A stretch of 64,000 nucleotides of DNA from Mesorhizobium terrae (GCF_008727715.1 NZ_CP044218.1:310001-374000), one strand, 5' to 3'; counted from the stretch's first letter, positions 35,550 to 44,424 are shown. Notes: generated by a model from the letters alone, not told the origin. Numbers and translations are program-made.

Positions 35550-36341
35550 GTGTCCGATTTCTACATCCCCCGCCTCGCCGCCCTCATCGAACAGGCATCG
35601 AAAGTAAATAGCGAAGCCTTCGAGCAGGCGGCGAGCCGCTTCGCGGATTCGCTGCAGAATGGCGGGCTCGTGCATCTCTACGGCTCGGGCCATTCCGTGC
35701 TGCCCTGCCAGGAGATGTTCCCGCGCTATGGCACCTATGTCGGCTTCAACCCGCTGACCGACCCGCGCGTGATGTGGCACAATGTGCTGGGCGCCGGCGG
35801 CGTGCGCGAGCTTTTGTGGCTGGAGCGCACCGAGAACTACGCCGAGAAATTCCTCGACCACCAGCCGCTGAACAAGGGCGATTCCATTATCATCTTCGGC
35901 CATAGCGGCCGCAATGCTTCCGGCATCGACACCGCGCTCTATGCCAAGAAGCGCGGCATCTTCGTGGTGGCGGTGACCTCGAAGAACAATCTCGACAAGC
36001 CGGCCACGCACTCCTCCGGCAAGCGGCTGGCCGACGCCGCCGACCTGGTGATCGACACCTGCTCGCCGATCGAGGACGCGATCGTGCCGGTGGAGGGCTG
36101 GAGCCGCCCGGTTTCGGGCTCATCGACGGTGCTGGCCATGATCCTGGCGCATGAGCTGATCGCCCGCACCGCCGACCAGCTGTCGAAGCGCGGCGTCGAG
36201 CTGCCGGTGTTCGCCTCGCCGACCATCGCCGGGGTGACGCTACACGACACCGACGTCATCTACGGCGTCTATCGCGAGCGCATGCTGGAAGCGCAGAAGA
36301 AGCACCTGCCGACCTTCCAGGCGACGATGCGGGGCGAGTGA
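35550..36341 (+). CDS. SIS-domain sugar isomerase-like protein (UPF0309-like), GTG start
   Basis: A 263-residue protein with one SIS fold. Key blocks are VHLYGSGHSVLPCQEMF (phosphosugar-binding start), SIIIFGHSGRNASGIDTALY (second SIS strand with the binding serine) and VVAVTSKNNL. The pattern fits the UPF0309 group of SIS proteins, probably acting on an amino-sugar phosphate. The GTG at 35550 follows AGCAGGAGTATCCAA and is preferred to the in-frame ATG at 35508, which overlaps the regulator gene. It is last in the kinase-regulator-isomerase operon. Confidence 0.87.
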   Translation: MSDFYIPRLAALIEQASKVNSEAFEQAASRFADSLQNGGLVHLYGSGHSVLPCQEMFPRYGTYVGFNPLTDPRVMWHNVLGAGGVRELLWLERTENYAEKFLDHQPLNKGDSIIIFGHSGRNASGIDTALYAKKRGIFVVAVTSKNNLDKPATHSSGKRLADAADLVIDTCSPIEDAIVPVEGWSRPVSGSSTVLAMILAHELIARTADQLSKRGVELPVFASPTIAGVTLHDTDVIYGVYRERMLEAQKKHLPTFQATMRGE

Positions 36342-36351
36342 CACCGCGCTT

Positions 36352-36571
36352 ACCTTCTCCCCTTGCGGGGTGAGAACCCGGTTCACCGCAGGTGAATTGA
36401 AAGGTCCGGTGGACCTTTCAAAGGGTTCGAACGCCCGAGGCTATGCCGAGGGCTTGGACAAAGCTGCGCCCCTGCCCCTCTCAGGGCTCGGGGCGTTCGA
36501 AACTCGAAAAGCCAAGCAATTGGCTTTTCGTCCGCTACGCGGACCGTTTCTCACCCCACAAGGGGAGAAGG
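36352..36571. repeat. Composite type C palindromic repeat with 24-bp inverted ends
   Basis: The left end (36352-36375) and right end (36548-36571) are inverted copies of one 24-base sequence with one mismatch, starting CCTTCTCCCCTTG. Inside are a GAAAGGTCC...GGACCTTTC hairpin, the SNARGYAEG-encoding block, and a third copy of the GAAAAGCCAA hairpin unit (36492-36556). It fills the space between convergent genes and may act as their transcription end. Confidence 0.75.
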
Positions 36572-36583
36572 GAACGAGCCTCG

Positions 36584-37741
36584 CTACCTTTCCGCCAAAC
36601 GCCGCCTGACGATAGCGACGTGGAAGCCGGCGCCGTGAAGCAAACCGGCGTCGTTGAAATCATAGGTCGGGTTGTGCAGCGGCGCGGATTTTTCGCCATT
36701 GCCGAGGAATACAAAACAGCCCGGAACATGATCGAGAAAACGCGCGAAATCCTCGGAGCCGGTCATCGGCTCGTTCGCGGTGGCGATCGCGTCCGGCCGG
36801 TAGATGGTCGCGGCGGCTGCGAACGCCTCCTCGACCAGCGCCGCGTCGTTGACCAGCGGCACGAATTCGCGCGTGTAGGTGACCTCGGCGCCGACATTGT
36901 AGGCCTGTGCGGTGCCTTCGGCGATGACGCGCATCTGGCGCTCGATCTCGGCCGAGACTTCCGGGCGGAAGCTGCGGGCATCGCCCAGGATGCGGGCGAT
37001 GCCCGGCAACGCGTTGCGGGTGCCGTCGGTGATCAGTTCCGTTACCGAAACGACGCCGATGTCGGTTGGGCTCAGGCGACGGGCGACAATGGTCTGCAGG
37101 TTCATGACCAGCGCGCAGGCGGCGACCAACACCTCATTGCCCCAGTGCGGCCGGGCGGCATGGCCGCCGACGCCCTTCAGCACGATCTCGAAATTATCCT
37201 CGGCCGACATGAAGGCGCCGGCGCGGGTTTCGAAATGGCCGACGGGCAGGCCGGGCATATTGTGCAGCCCGTAGATCTCGTCGAACGGAAAGCGCTGCAT
37301 CAGGCCATCGTCGAGCATGGCGAGCGCGCCCCTGCCCCATTCCTCGGCCGGCTGGAAGACGAAACGCACGGTGCCGTCGAAACCACCCTCTTCAGCCAAC
37401 CGCCTAGCGGCGCCGAGCAGCATGGCGGTGTGGCCGTCATGGCCGCAGGCATGCATGGTGCCGGCGATCCGGGAGCGGTAGTCGGCCGTGCCCTGCTCGG
37501 CGATGCGCAAGGCATCCATGTCGGCGCGCAGGGCGATGGCACGGTTGCTGGTGCCGCGCTTTAACGTGCCGACGACGCCGGTGCCGCCGACGCCCTCGGT
37601 GACATCGTCGAGCCCGAATTCGCGCAGCCTGGCGGCGACGAAGGCGGCGGTGCGCTTCTCCTCGAAGCCAAATTCGGGATGGGCGTGCAGGTCGCGCCGC
37701 CACGCCGTCATGTCGCGTTCCAGGGCGGTCAGGTCGGTCAT
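36584..37741 (-). CDS. M20-family amidohydrolase (aminoacylase / hippurate hydrolase type)
   Basis: A 385-residue zinc amidohydrolase. Metal-binding segments are LHAHPEFGFEEKRTA, RADMDAL, GTMHACGHDGHTAML (about residue 100) and FQPAEEWGRGA, plus the C-terminal EPMTGSEDFARFL. Such enzymes remove acyl groups from N-acyl amino acids. Its ATG overlaps the stop of the diaminopropionate ammonia-lyase gene (ATGA), so both products are made together. This suggests the substrate is an N-acylated 2,3-diaminopropionate or similar compound. Confidence 0.9.
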   Translation of the reverse strand: MTDLTALERDMTAWRRDLHAHPEFGFEEKRTAAFVAARLREFGLDDVTEGVGGTGVVGTLKRGTSNRAIALRADMDALRIAEQGTADYRSRIAGTMHACGHDGHTAMLLGAARRLAEEGGFDGTVRFVFQPAEEWGRGALAMLDDGLMQRFPFDEIYGLHNMPGLPVGHFETRAGAFMSAEDNFEIVLKGVGGHAARPHWGNEVLVAACALVMNLQTIVARRLSPTDIGVVSVTELITDGTRNALPGIARILGDARSFRPEVSAEIERQMRVIAEGTAQAYNVGAEVTYTREFVPLVNDAALVEEAFAAAATIYRPDAIATANEPMTGSEDFARFLDHVPGCFVFLGNGEKSAPLHNPTYDFNDAGLLHGAGFHVAIVRRRLAER

Positions 37742-38949
37742 GCGGGCGTAACCTCCATGGTGCGGCGGGCGACCTCGGCCGGGCTGATACCCACCAGCTT
37801 TTCGTAGAGGCCGGGATCGGTGGCGCCCTCGGTGTTGATCAGGAGGATGCGGGAGGATGCGCCCAGCCCGAGCGCACGCTTGTGGGCCGGGTCGGCGAGC
37901 GCGCGGACCAGGCCGGCGAGGCCGACGCAGCCGCTTTCGCCGGAGACGATCGCCGGATCGGCGCCCAACGGCCCCGCCAGCCGGTTCATGGCGGCGACGG
38001 CATCTTCTTCCTCGACCGCCATGAAGGCATCGGCGGCGCGCGCCAGCACCCGCCAGGCGATCATGGACGGCTCGTAGCATTCGAGCATCGCCATCACGGT
38101 CGGCTCGTCATGCGCCACCTTGGCCAGGCGGCCTGCGCGCGCCGTGGCCAGAAGACAGGCGGCGCGGGATGGCTCGACGACGATGAAGGTGGGACGGTCG
38201 ACGCCCAGAGTGAGTGCGAAATGTGCGGCAAGTGCCGCGGCGATACCGCCGACGCCGGCCTGCACGAAGACATGGGTGGGCGGCCGGTCGAGCTGGCGCA
38301 AGGCCTCGTGCGCGATCGCCGTGTAGCCCTGCATGACGAGGCCGGGAATACGCTCGTAGGTCGGCCACGACGTGTCCGAAACGATCGTCCAGCCCTCGCG
38401 TTCGGCAACGCGCGCGGCTTCCGCGACGGACTCGTCATAGCTGCCTTCGAAACGGACCATTTCGGCACCGAAACGAGCTATGGCGGCGACACGTTCGTCG
38501 CTGACGCCGCCATGGACGAAGATGACGGATTTTGCGCCGACCAGCTGGGCGCCCTGCGCGACAGAGCGGCCATGGTTGCCGTCGGTGGCGCAGGCGAAGG
38601 TCATCCTGGAAGCAACAGCACGCACGCTCGGGCGGGAAAGATCGGCGAAGCCGACCTCGCAATCGAGGTGCCGCGCGGCTTCTTCCAGCACAAGCCGCAT
38701 CACCGCATAGGAGCCGCCGAGCGCCTTGAAGGAGCCGAGGCCGAGGCGCTGGCCCTCGTCCTTGACGTGGATGGTGCCGACGCCCAGCGCCTTCGCCAGC
38801 GACGGCAGCGCCGGCATCGGCGTCGCGGCGGCATTGTCGCGAAAGGCCAGGAAACGCTCGACCTGTGCGACGCCGGCGGGGCCGAGGCAATCGGCATCGG
38901 CCGGCATTAGCGGTGCATTGTGGTCGGGATGGGTGTTCAGCAGAAACAT
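37738..38949 (-). CDS. Diaminopropionate ammonia-lyase family PLP enzyme
   Basis: A 403-residue fold-type II PLP enzyme. The Schiff-base lysine is in LGLGSFKALGGSYA (about residue 75). FACATDGNHGRSVAQGAQ and the glycine loop VQAGVGGIAAALAAH bind the cofactor. The DTSWPTYERIPGLVMQGY block is characteristic of diaminopropionate ammonia-lyase, which converts 2,3-diaminopropionate to pyruvate and two ammonia. The start at 38949 follows GGAGGTGCC. It is divergent from the Lrp regulator. Confidence 0.87.
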   Translation of the reverse strand: MFLLNTHPDHNAPLMPADADCLGPAGVAQVERFLAFRDNAAATPMPALPSLAKALGVGTIHVKDEGQRLGLGSFKALGGSYAVMRLVLEEAARHLDCEVGFADLSRPSVRAVASRMTFACATDGNHGRSVAQGAQLVGAKSVIFVHGGVSDERVAAIARFGAEMVRFEGSYDESVAEAARVAEREGWTIVSDTSWPTYERIPGLVMQGYTAIAHEALRQLDRPPTHVFVQAGVGGIAAALAAHFALTLGVDRPTFIVVEPSRAACLLATARAGRLAKVAHDEPTVMAMLECYEPSMIAWRVLARAADAFMAVEEEDAVAAMNRLAGPLGADPAIVSGESGCVGLAGLVRALADPAHKRALGLGASSRILLINTEGATDPGLYEKLVGISPAEVARRTMEVTPA

Positions 38950-38990
38950 GGCACCTCCGGCAGGTTGGCTGAAACCGTATTGCATCAACG

Positions 38991-39003
38991 GCGCAAATTG
39001 CGC
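38991..39003. promoter_or_regulatory. Candidate Lrp operator, 13-bp perfect palindrome
   Basis: GCGCAAATTGCGC is perfectly symmetric around its central base. It lies in the 99-base gap between the divergent diaminopropionate lyase and lrp genes, 42 bases from one start and 46 from the other. That is the expected place for an autoregulated Lrp/AsnC-type switch. Confidence 0.55.
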
Positions 39004-39048
39004 TGTATTCCGGCGGTTAGCGCGCAAGTTTTTTTCGTGAGGCGAGAC

Positions 39049-39546
39049 ATGGCCAAGCCTTTACCCCAGATCGATCTCGACAGTTTCGACCTGGCGATCC
39101 TCGCCATATTGCAGAAGGACAATGCCACGCCGCAGCGGTTGATCGGCGAAGCGGTCAACCTTTCGGCGCCCGCCGTGCAGCGCCGTATCAAGCGGCTGGA
39201 GGAAACCGGCGTGATCCAGGCCAATGTCGCCATCGTCGACCCCACCAAGGTCGGCCAGGCCATCACCATCTTCGTGGAGGTGGAAGTGGTCAGCGAGACG
39301 GCGGCGCTGCTCGACGCTGCGAAGCGGGAGTTCTCCGCTGCACCCGAGGTGCAGCAGTGCTACTACGTGACCGGCGAGGCGGATTTCATCCTCGTCATAA
39401 CCGTGGCCACCATGGCCGATTACGAGGCGCTGACGCGGCGCCTGTTCTTCGCCAACAACAACGTCAAGAAATTCCGCACTTTCGTGGCCATGGACAGGGT
39501 CAAGGTGGGGCTTGGCGTGCCGCTGACGACGGCGGTGCCGGCTTAA
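39049..39546 (+). CDS. Lrp/AsnC-family transcriptional regulator
   Basis: A 165-residue feast/famine regulator. The helix-turn-helix domain (about residues 10-65) contains LAILQKDNATPQRLIGEAVN and LSAPAVQRRIKRLEE. The RAM/AsnC ligand domain follows, with VQQCYYVTGEADFILVITV as its signature strand. It is divergent from the diaminopropionate lyase and M20 genes and probably activates them in response to an amino acid. Confidence 0.92.
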   Translation: MAKPLPQIDLDSFDLAILAILQKDNATPQRLIGEAVNLSAPAVQRRIKRLEETGVIQANVAIVDPTKVGQAITIFVEVEVVSETAALLDAAKREFSAAPEVQQCYYVTGEADFILVITVATMADYEALTRRLFFANNNVKKFRTFVAMDRVKVGLGVPLTTAVPA

Positions 39547-39616
39547 ACAATTTCCCCCGGCCGCGCGGTTCACCCATTTCGCCGGGAAAAGGCGCGAAAT
39601 GTGAAGCCGCTATTTC

Positions 39617-39633
39617 TTGATAATCGCAGTCAA
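39617..39633 (+). promoter_or_regulatory. Iron-responsive operator (RirA IRO box) upstream of exbB
   Basis: TTGATAATCGCAGTCAA matches the rhizobial iron-responsive operator TGA-N9-TCA exactly, with an extra flanking T/A pair. It lies about 110-120 bases before the exbB start. RirA represses iron-uptake genes through this motif in rhizobia, so the exbB-exbD-tonB operon is probably iron-repressed. Confidence 0.65.
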
Positions 39634-39740
39634 CAATGATAGGCCGCTCTCGCTCGTATGAGCCGGGATGTCGAACGGACGGCCTTTGGCCGCCAGCTCT
39701 CCCGGTTCCACAATCGGGAGACGAGACCTTGCGAGATGCC

Positions 39741-40727
39741 ATGCGCCCCAATGCTGCGAGCCGGACCGGCCGGAAGCCCCCCTTCGGCCGGATGGCCCGT
39801 ATCGTTGCCCTGGCCGGTTTCGTGGCGGTGATCGTCGGCCCGGCGCTAGCGCAGCAGGCGGCGCCCGCGACCGCTCCCGTCAAAAATACCGCTCCGGCCA
39901 TGGCTCCCGTCCAGGCCACTGCACCCGTGGCAAAAACCGTCGCCCCCGCGCCGGTCGCCAAGGCGACGCTGCCGCACAATCTGTCGCCCTGGGGCATGTT
40001 CATGGCGGCCGACTGGGTGGTGAAGGCGGTGATGATCGGCCTCGCCTTCGCCTCGCTGGTGACGTGGACGGTGTGGCTGGCCAAATCGCTGGAGGTCGCC
40101 GGCGCCAAGGCGCGGCTCGGCAAAGCCTTGCGCGTAATAACGGGCGCGCGCCGACTGGAAGACGCCGCGCAAGTGCTCGGCAAGAATGCCGGCATCGGCG
40201 GCGTGCTGGTGCGGGCCGCCGTCGAAGAACTGGAACTGTCGCGGCAGGATGACGGGAACGGCGATGTCGCCGACATCAAGGCCGGCATCAAGGAACGCGT
40301 CGAATCCCGGCTGATGCGCATCCAGGCGCAGGCCGGCAGGCGGCTCAGCCGCGGCACCGGCGTGCTCGCAACGATCGGTTCCACCGCGCCCTTCGTCGGC
40401 CTGTTCGGCACGGTGTGGGGCATCATGAACGCCTTCATCGGCATTTCGGAAGCGCAGACCACCAACCTAGCCGTCGTCGCACCCGGCATCGCCGAAGCGC
40501 TGCTTGCAACGGCGGTGGGCCTGGTGGCGGCGATCCCGGCCGTGGTTATCTACAATGTCTTCGCGCGCTCGATCACCGGCTATCGCCAGGGGCTGGCGGA
40601 TGCGGCGGCCGGCGTGCAGCAGCTGGTGAGCCGCGATCTCGACCGCACCGCGCCGCATGCGCTTATCGAGCGCCTGCCCGTCTCCAAATCGGCCAACGGG
40701 CACCACGCCCCGGCAACCGCGGCCTAG
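39741..40727 (+). CDS. exbB: ExbB, TonB-system energising proton channel
   Basis: A 328-residue inner-membrane protein. A cleavable-looking N-terminal segment ([17 protein letters not shown]) is followed by an Ala/Pro/Val/Thr-rich spacer, as in the long rhizobial ExbB proteins. Then come three MotA/ExbB helices, including [21 protein letters not shown] and [19 protein letters not shown], the conserved pore regions. The start is uncertain: ATG 39741 is chosen, but a TTG at 39729-39731 has a GGGAG nearby. It forms an operon with exbD and tonB. Confidence 0.93.
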   Translation: MRPNAASRTGRKPPFGRMARIVALAGFVAVIVGPALAQQAAPATAPVKNTAPAMAPVQATAPVAKTVAPAPVAKATLPHNLSPWGMFMAADWVVKAVMIGLAFASLVTWTVWLAKSLEVAGAKARLGKALRVITGARRLEDAAQVLGKNAGIGGVLVRAAVEELELSRQDDGNGDVADIKAGIKERVESRLMRIQAQAGRRLSRGTGVLATIGSTAPFVGLFGTVWGIMNAFIGISEAQTTNLAVVAPGIAEALLATAVGLVAAIPAVVIYNVFARSITGYRQGLADAAAGVQQLVSRDLDRTAPHALIERLPVSKSANGHHAPATAA

Positions 40728-40737
40728 GACCGACAGG

Positions 40738-41196
40738 ATGGCCGGCGGCATCAAACAATCGTTCGACGACGACGATCTCCAGGAGAACCACGAGATCAAC
40801 GTGACGCCGTTCATCGACGTCATGCTGGTGCTGCTCATCATCTTCATGGTGGCGGCGCCGCTGGCGACGGTGGACATCAATGTCGACCTGCCGGCCTCGA
40901 CGGCGACGCCGGCGCCACGGCCGGAGGAACCGCTCTATGTCACGCTGAAGGACGATCTCAGCCTGGCGATCGGCCAGGAGGCGGTGGCGCGGTCGGCTTT
41001 CCAACAGCAGCTGGATGTCATCGCCAAGGGCGACAAGCAGCGGCGCATCTTCCTGCGCGCCGACCGAGGCGTCGTCTATGGCGAGTTGATGGAAGTGATG
41101 AACCTGATGCGCGGCGCCGGTTATCTGAAGGTGGCACTGGTCGGGCTGGAGACGGTGCCGGCAGGCGCACCCGCTTTGCCGGGCGCAGCCCAATGA
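40738..41196 (+). CDS. exbD: ExbD, TonB-system energising protein
   Basis: A 152-residue protein with one N-terminal membrane helix. The essential membrane aspartate is in INVTPFIDVMLVLLIIFMVA (about residue 27). The C-terminal periplasmic domain follows (LYVTLKDDLSLAIG, IFLRADRGVVYGELMEVMN). The ATG follows GACAGG ten bases after the exbB stop, and its own stop overlaps the tonB start (ATGA). Confidence 0.95.
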   Translation: MAGGIKQSFDDDDLQENHEINVTPFIDVMLVLLIIFMVAAPLATVDINVDLPASTATPAPRPEEPLYVTLKDDLSLAIGQEAVARSAFQQQLDVIAKGDKQRRIFLRADRGVVYGELMEVMNLMRGAGYLKVALVGLETVPAGAPALPGAAQ

Positions 41197-42134
41197 CGGC
41201 CCTGGCCCTGCCTGGCGGCGTGCTTGGCGGCATCAGCCGCCGCGAGCTGACGCTGTGGTCGGGCGCCGCGCTCGTCGTGGTATCGCTGCACGCTGCCGGC
41301 GGCTGGTATCTGGGCCGGCAGGCACCCATCGAGCTTTCGGCGCCGCCGGCGGAGAACGCCATCATGATCGACCTGCCGCCGATGGCCGTGGCGCCGGAGG
41401 CCGTGCCGCTCGACGCCGCCGATCTCGTCGATTCCACCGCTTCGGAGACGCCTGAACAGGTCACGGAACAGATAAAGCCCATCGAGCCGGAGGCGGCCGA
41501 ACCGACCAAAGAGACCGTCGAGGCGACGCCGGAACCGATGGAACGGGTGGCCGAAAACCAGGCGGCGCAGGAGGTCGTGCCGGACCTGGTCGAGCAGCCC
41601 TTGCCCGAGGTGGCGATGGCCATTCCGGAACCGCGCCCGGTGGCGGAAAAGCCGAAACCGGTGGCCAAGCCGGTAGAGAAGAAAAAGCCGGTCGAAAAGA
41701 AACCCGAACCGGTGAAACAGGCCAAGGCCGAGACGCCGCAGAAGGTTGAAAAGCCGCAAAAGAAGGTGGCGGCCAACAGTGCCGCCGCGCAGAAATCCGC
41801 CCAGAACGGCGCCACAGAGCGCAAGGGAGCGGCGCAAAACGGCGGCGGCGCGATATCGCCGAGACAATGGAATGCGCAGGTGGTCGCCCATATCCGGCGC
41901 TATCTGAGGATGCCGTCCGGCATCAGGCGCGGCGGCGTCGCCTATGTGCGCTTCGCCGTCAATTCCAGCGGAACGGTGATATCGGCCTCGCTTGCCAGAG
42001 GCTCCGGCGACGCGGCGGTCGACGAGGCGGCGGTGGCGCTGGTGCGCCGCGCCTCACCCGTTCCCGCGCCGCCGGCTTCGATCGCCAGCGCGGCCATCAA
42101 TCTGGACATACCGATCGAGATGCGCCGGCGTTAG
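41193..42134 (+). CDS. tonB: TonB-family energy transducer
   Basis: A 313-residue TonB protein. An N-terminal signal anchor (LTLWSGAALVVVSLHAAGGW, residues 19-38) precedes a long Pro/Glu then Pro/Lys-rich periplasm-spanning linker (about 60-215, with KPVAKPVEKKKPVEKKPEP). The C-terminal TonB domain (about 225-313) has AHIRRYLRMPSGIRRGGVAYVR and ends in a conserved IPIEMRRR-type tail. With ExbBD it energises outer-membrane siderophore or heme receptors; none is encoded in this window. Confidence 0.93.
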   Translation: MTALALPGGVLGGISRRELTLWSGAALVVVSLHAAGGWYLGRQAPIELSAPPAENAIMIDLPPMAVAPEAVPLDAADLVDSTASETPEQVTEQIKPIEPEAAEPTKETVEATPEPMERVAENQAAQEVVPDLVEQPLPEVAMAIPEPRPVAEKPKPVAKPVEKKKPVEKKPEPVKQAKAETPQKVEKPQKKVAANSAAAQKSAQNGATERKGAAQNGGGAISPRQWNAQVVAHIRRYLRMPSGIRRGGVAYVRFAVNSSGTVISASLARGSGDAAVDEAAVALVRRASPVPAPPASIASAAINLDIPIEMRRR

Positions 42135-42143
42135 GGGCAGCGC

Positions 42144-43331
42144 CTATAGCTTCGTCCAGGCGCCGTTCTTCTTGGCCGAGCGCACGCAGGCTTCGATGAA
42201 AGCCAAGCCCTCGACGCCGTCCTGCACGGTCGGGAACACCACGTCCTTGCCCGGCTTGCCACCCTTCCTGCGGGCGGCGCGGATGGCCCTGGCGGCTTCC
42301 TGATAGATGTTGGCAAAGCCTTCGAGATAGCCTTCGGGATGGCCGGACGGCACGCGGGTGACACGGCCGGCAGCCGGCAGCGAACCGACCCCGCCACGCG
42401 TCAGCAATTGCTTGGGCTGGCCGAAAGGCGTGTACCAGAGATAGTTCGGATCGGCCTGCACCCATTCGAGACCGCCCTTCGAGCCGTAGACCCTGAGCCG
42501 CAGCCCGTTCTCATGGCCCGGCGCCACCTGGCTTGCCCAGATCATGCCCTTGGCGGGGTGTTCCTTGCCCTTCGCCTTGAAACGCAACAGCACATGGGCG
42601 TTGTCGTCGAGCAGGCGGCCGGGCACGAAGGCATCGATGTCGGCGGACAGCGTGTCCAGCTCCAGGCCGGAGACGAAACGGGCGAGGTTATAGGCATGGG
42701 TGCCGATGTCGCCCAATGCGCCGCCGGCGCCGGACTGCTTCGGGTCAGCGCGCCACGACGCCTGTTTCTGGCCGGTGGCGGCAAGGTCCTCGGTCAGCCA
42801 GTCCTGCGGGTATTCGGCCTGGACGAGGCGGATGTCGCCGAGCTGGCCCCTGGCCACCATCTCGCGCGCCTGCCGCACCATCGGATAGCCGGTGTAGTTG
42901 TGGGTGAGCACGAAGACCTTGCCGGTCTTCTCGACCAGCGCCTCCAGCTTCCTGGCCTCGGCCAGGGTTGCCGTCAAAGGCTTGTCGCAGATGACGTGGA
43001 TGCCGGTTTCCAGGAAGGCCTTGGCGGCCGGGAAGTGCACATTGTTGGGCGTGACGATGGCAACGGCCTCGATCCCGTCCGCACGCTTCGCCTCGGCCTT
43101 GGCCATTTCGAGATAGGAACCATAGCTGCGCTCTGGATCGAGGCCGAGTTCGGCGGCGGAGACGCGGGCACGCTCGGGGCTGGACGACAGCGCGCCGGCG
43201 ACGAGCTGGAAATCGCCATCCATGCGGGCGGCGATGCGGTGCACCGCGCCGATGAAGGCGCCCTGCCCGCCGCCGACCATGCCGTAGCGGATGGGGCCGG
43301 CCCCCGATTCAATCTTCGTGCCGCTGACCAT
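42144..43331 (-). CDS. Gfo/Idh/MocA-family oxidoreductase
   Basis: A 395-residue NAD(P)-dependent sugar dehydrogenase-like protein. The Rossmann motif is in YGMVGGGQGAFIGAVHR (about residue 18), and the catalytic EKP-type motif appears as HVICDKPLTAT (aspartate in place of glutamate, a known variant). GGALGDIGTHAYNLARFV is the conserved C-terminal-domain histidine region. The start follows GGGAGGACAAAA. It is 37 bases after the sugar isomerase gene and probably acts in the same sugar or inositol pathway. Confidence 0.92.
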   Translation of the reverse strand: MVSGTKIESGAGPIRYGMVGGGQGAFIGAVHRIAARMDGDFQLVAGALSSSPERARVSAAELGLDPERSYGSYLEMAKAEAKRADGIEAVAIVTPNNVHFPAAKAFLETGIHVICDKPLTATLAEARKLEALVEKTGKVFVLTHNYTGYPMVRQAREMVARGQLGDIRLVQAEYPQDWLTEDLAATGQKQASWRADPKQSGAGGALGDIGTHAYNLARFVSGLELDTLSADIDAFVPGRLLDDNAHVLLRFKAKGKEHPAKGMIWASQVAPGHENGLRLRVYGSKGGLEWVQADPNYLWYTPFGQPKQLLTRGGVGSLPAAGRVTRVPSGHPEGYLEGFANIYQEAARAIRAARRKGGKPGKDVVFPTVQDGVEGLAFIEACVRSAKKNGAWTKL

Positions 43332-43368
43332 TTTTGTCCTCCCTGATCGTTGCGCGCCGCCTCTAGGC

Positions 43369-44424
43369 TCAGAAACCCATCATCTTGCGCAATTGCGCCT
43401 TGTCGGTGCCGCCGCCGGCGAAATCGTCGAAAGCCTTTTCGGTGACGCGGATGATGTGATGCTGGATGAAGGGAGCGCCTTCGGCGGCGCCATCCTCGGG
43501 ATGTTTCAGGCAGCACTCCCATTCCAGCACCGGCCAGCTGTCGTAGCCATATTGCGCCAGCCTGGAGAAGATGCCGCCGAAGTCGACCTGGCCGTCGCCC
43601 AGCGAACGGAAGCGCCCGGCCCGGTTCAGCCAGCCCTGATAGCCGGAATAGACGCCCTGGCGGCCGGTAGGGTTGAACTCGGCGTCCTTGACGTGGAAGG
43701 CCTTGATGCGCTCGTGATAGATGTCGATGAAGGCGAGATAGTCGAGCTGCTGCAACAGGAAATGCGAGGGATCGTAATTGATGTTGCAGCGCTTGTGGCC
43801 GCCGACCGCTTCGAGGAACAACTCGAAGGTGGCGCCGTCGAAAACATCCTCGCCGGGATGGAGCTCATAGCAGAGATCGACGCCATTCTGGTCATAGACG
43901 TCGAGGATCGGCTTCCAGCGCCGGCCAAGCTCGGCGAAGGCTTCCTCGATCAGCCCGGCCGGACGCTGCGGCCAGGGATAAAAATAGGGGAAAGCCAGAG
44001 CGCCGGTGAAGGAGACGGAGGCTTTCAGGCCAAGGCTCTTCGAGGCGGCGGCGGCAAGCCGCATCTGCTCGACCGCCCATTCCTGCCGCGCCTTCGGCTT
44101 GCCGTGCAGGGCGGCCGGAGCGAAACCGTCGAACTGGCTGTCATAGGCCGGGTGCGCGGCGACGAGCTGCCCCTGCAGATGGGTGGAGAGTTCGGTGATC
44201 TCGACGCCGGCGTCGGCGCACATGCCCTTGACCTCGTCGCAATAGGCCTTGGAGGAAGCAGCCCTGGCGAGATCGAACAGGCGCGCGTCCCAAGTCGGGA
44301 TCTGGATGCCCTTGTAACCGAGGCCGGCGGCCCATTTGGCGATCGGGCCCAATGAATTGAACGGCGCGGCATCGCCCGCGAACTGGGCCAGGAAAATCGC
44401 TGGCCCCTTCATGGTCGTCGGCAT
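43369..44424 (-). CDS. Sugar phosphate isomerase/epimerase (AP-endonuclease-2 TIM barrel)
   Basis: A 351-residue TIM-barrel enzyme of the IolE/xylose-isomerase-like family. Likely metal ligands are the glutamate in LCYELHPGEDVF, the Asp/His in NINYDPSHFLL, the histidine in KAFHVKDAEF and the glutamate in PVLEWECCL. It would interconvert a keto/aldo sugar or act on an inositol. The ATG at 44424 follows AGGGAGAGTGCC; an ATG four codons later is possible. It is in an operon with the Gfo/Idh/MocA oxidoreductase. Confidence 0.9.
   Translation of the reverse strand: MPTTMKGPAIFLAQFAGDAAPFNSLGPIAKWAAGLGYKGIQIPTWDARLFDLARAASSKAYCDEVKGMCADAGVEITELSTHLQGQLVAAHPAYDSQFDGFAPAALHGKPKARQEWAVEQMRLAAAASKSLGLKASVSFTGALAFPYFYPWPQRPAGLIEEAFAELGRRWKPILDVYDQNGVDLCYELHPGEDVFDGATFELFLEAVGGHKRCNINYDPSHFLLQQLDYLAFIDIYHERIKAFHVKDAEFNPTGRQGVYSGYQGWLNRAGRFRSLGDGQVDFGGIFSRLAQYGYDSWPVLEWECCLKHPEDGAAEGAPFIQHHIIRVTEKAFDDFAGGGTDKAQLRKMMGF

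Noticed and set aside
39636..39740. Longer ExbB start at 39636
   Set aside because: It would add a hydrophilic stretch before the signal-like segment and start next to the iron box; family alignment favours a start near 39741.
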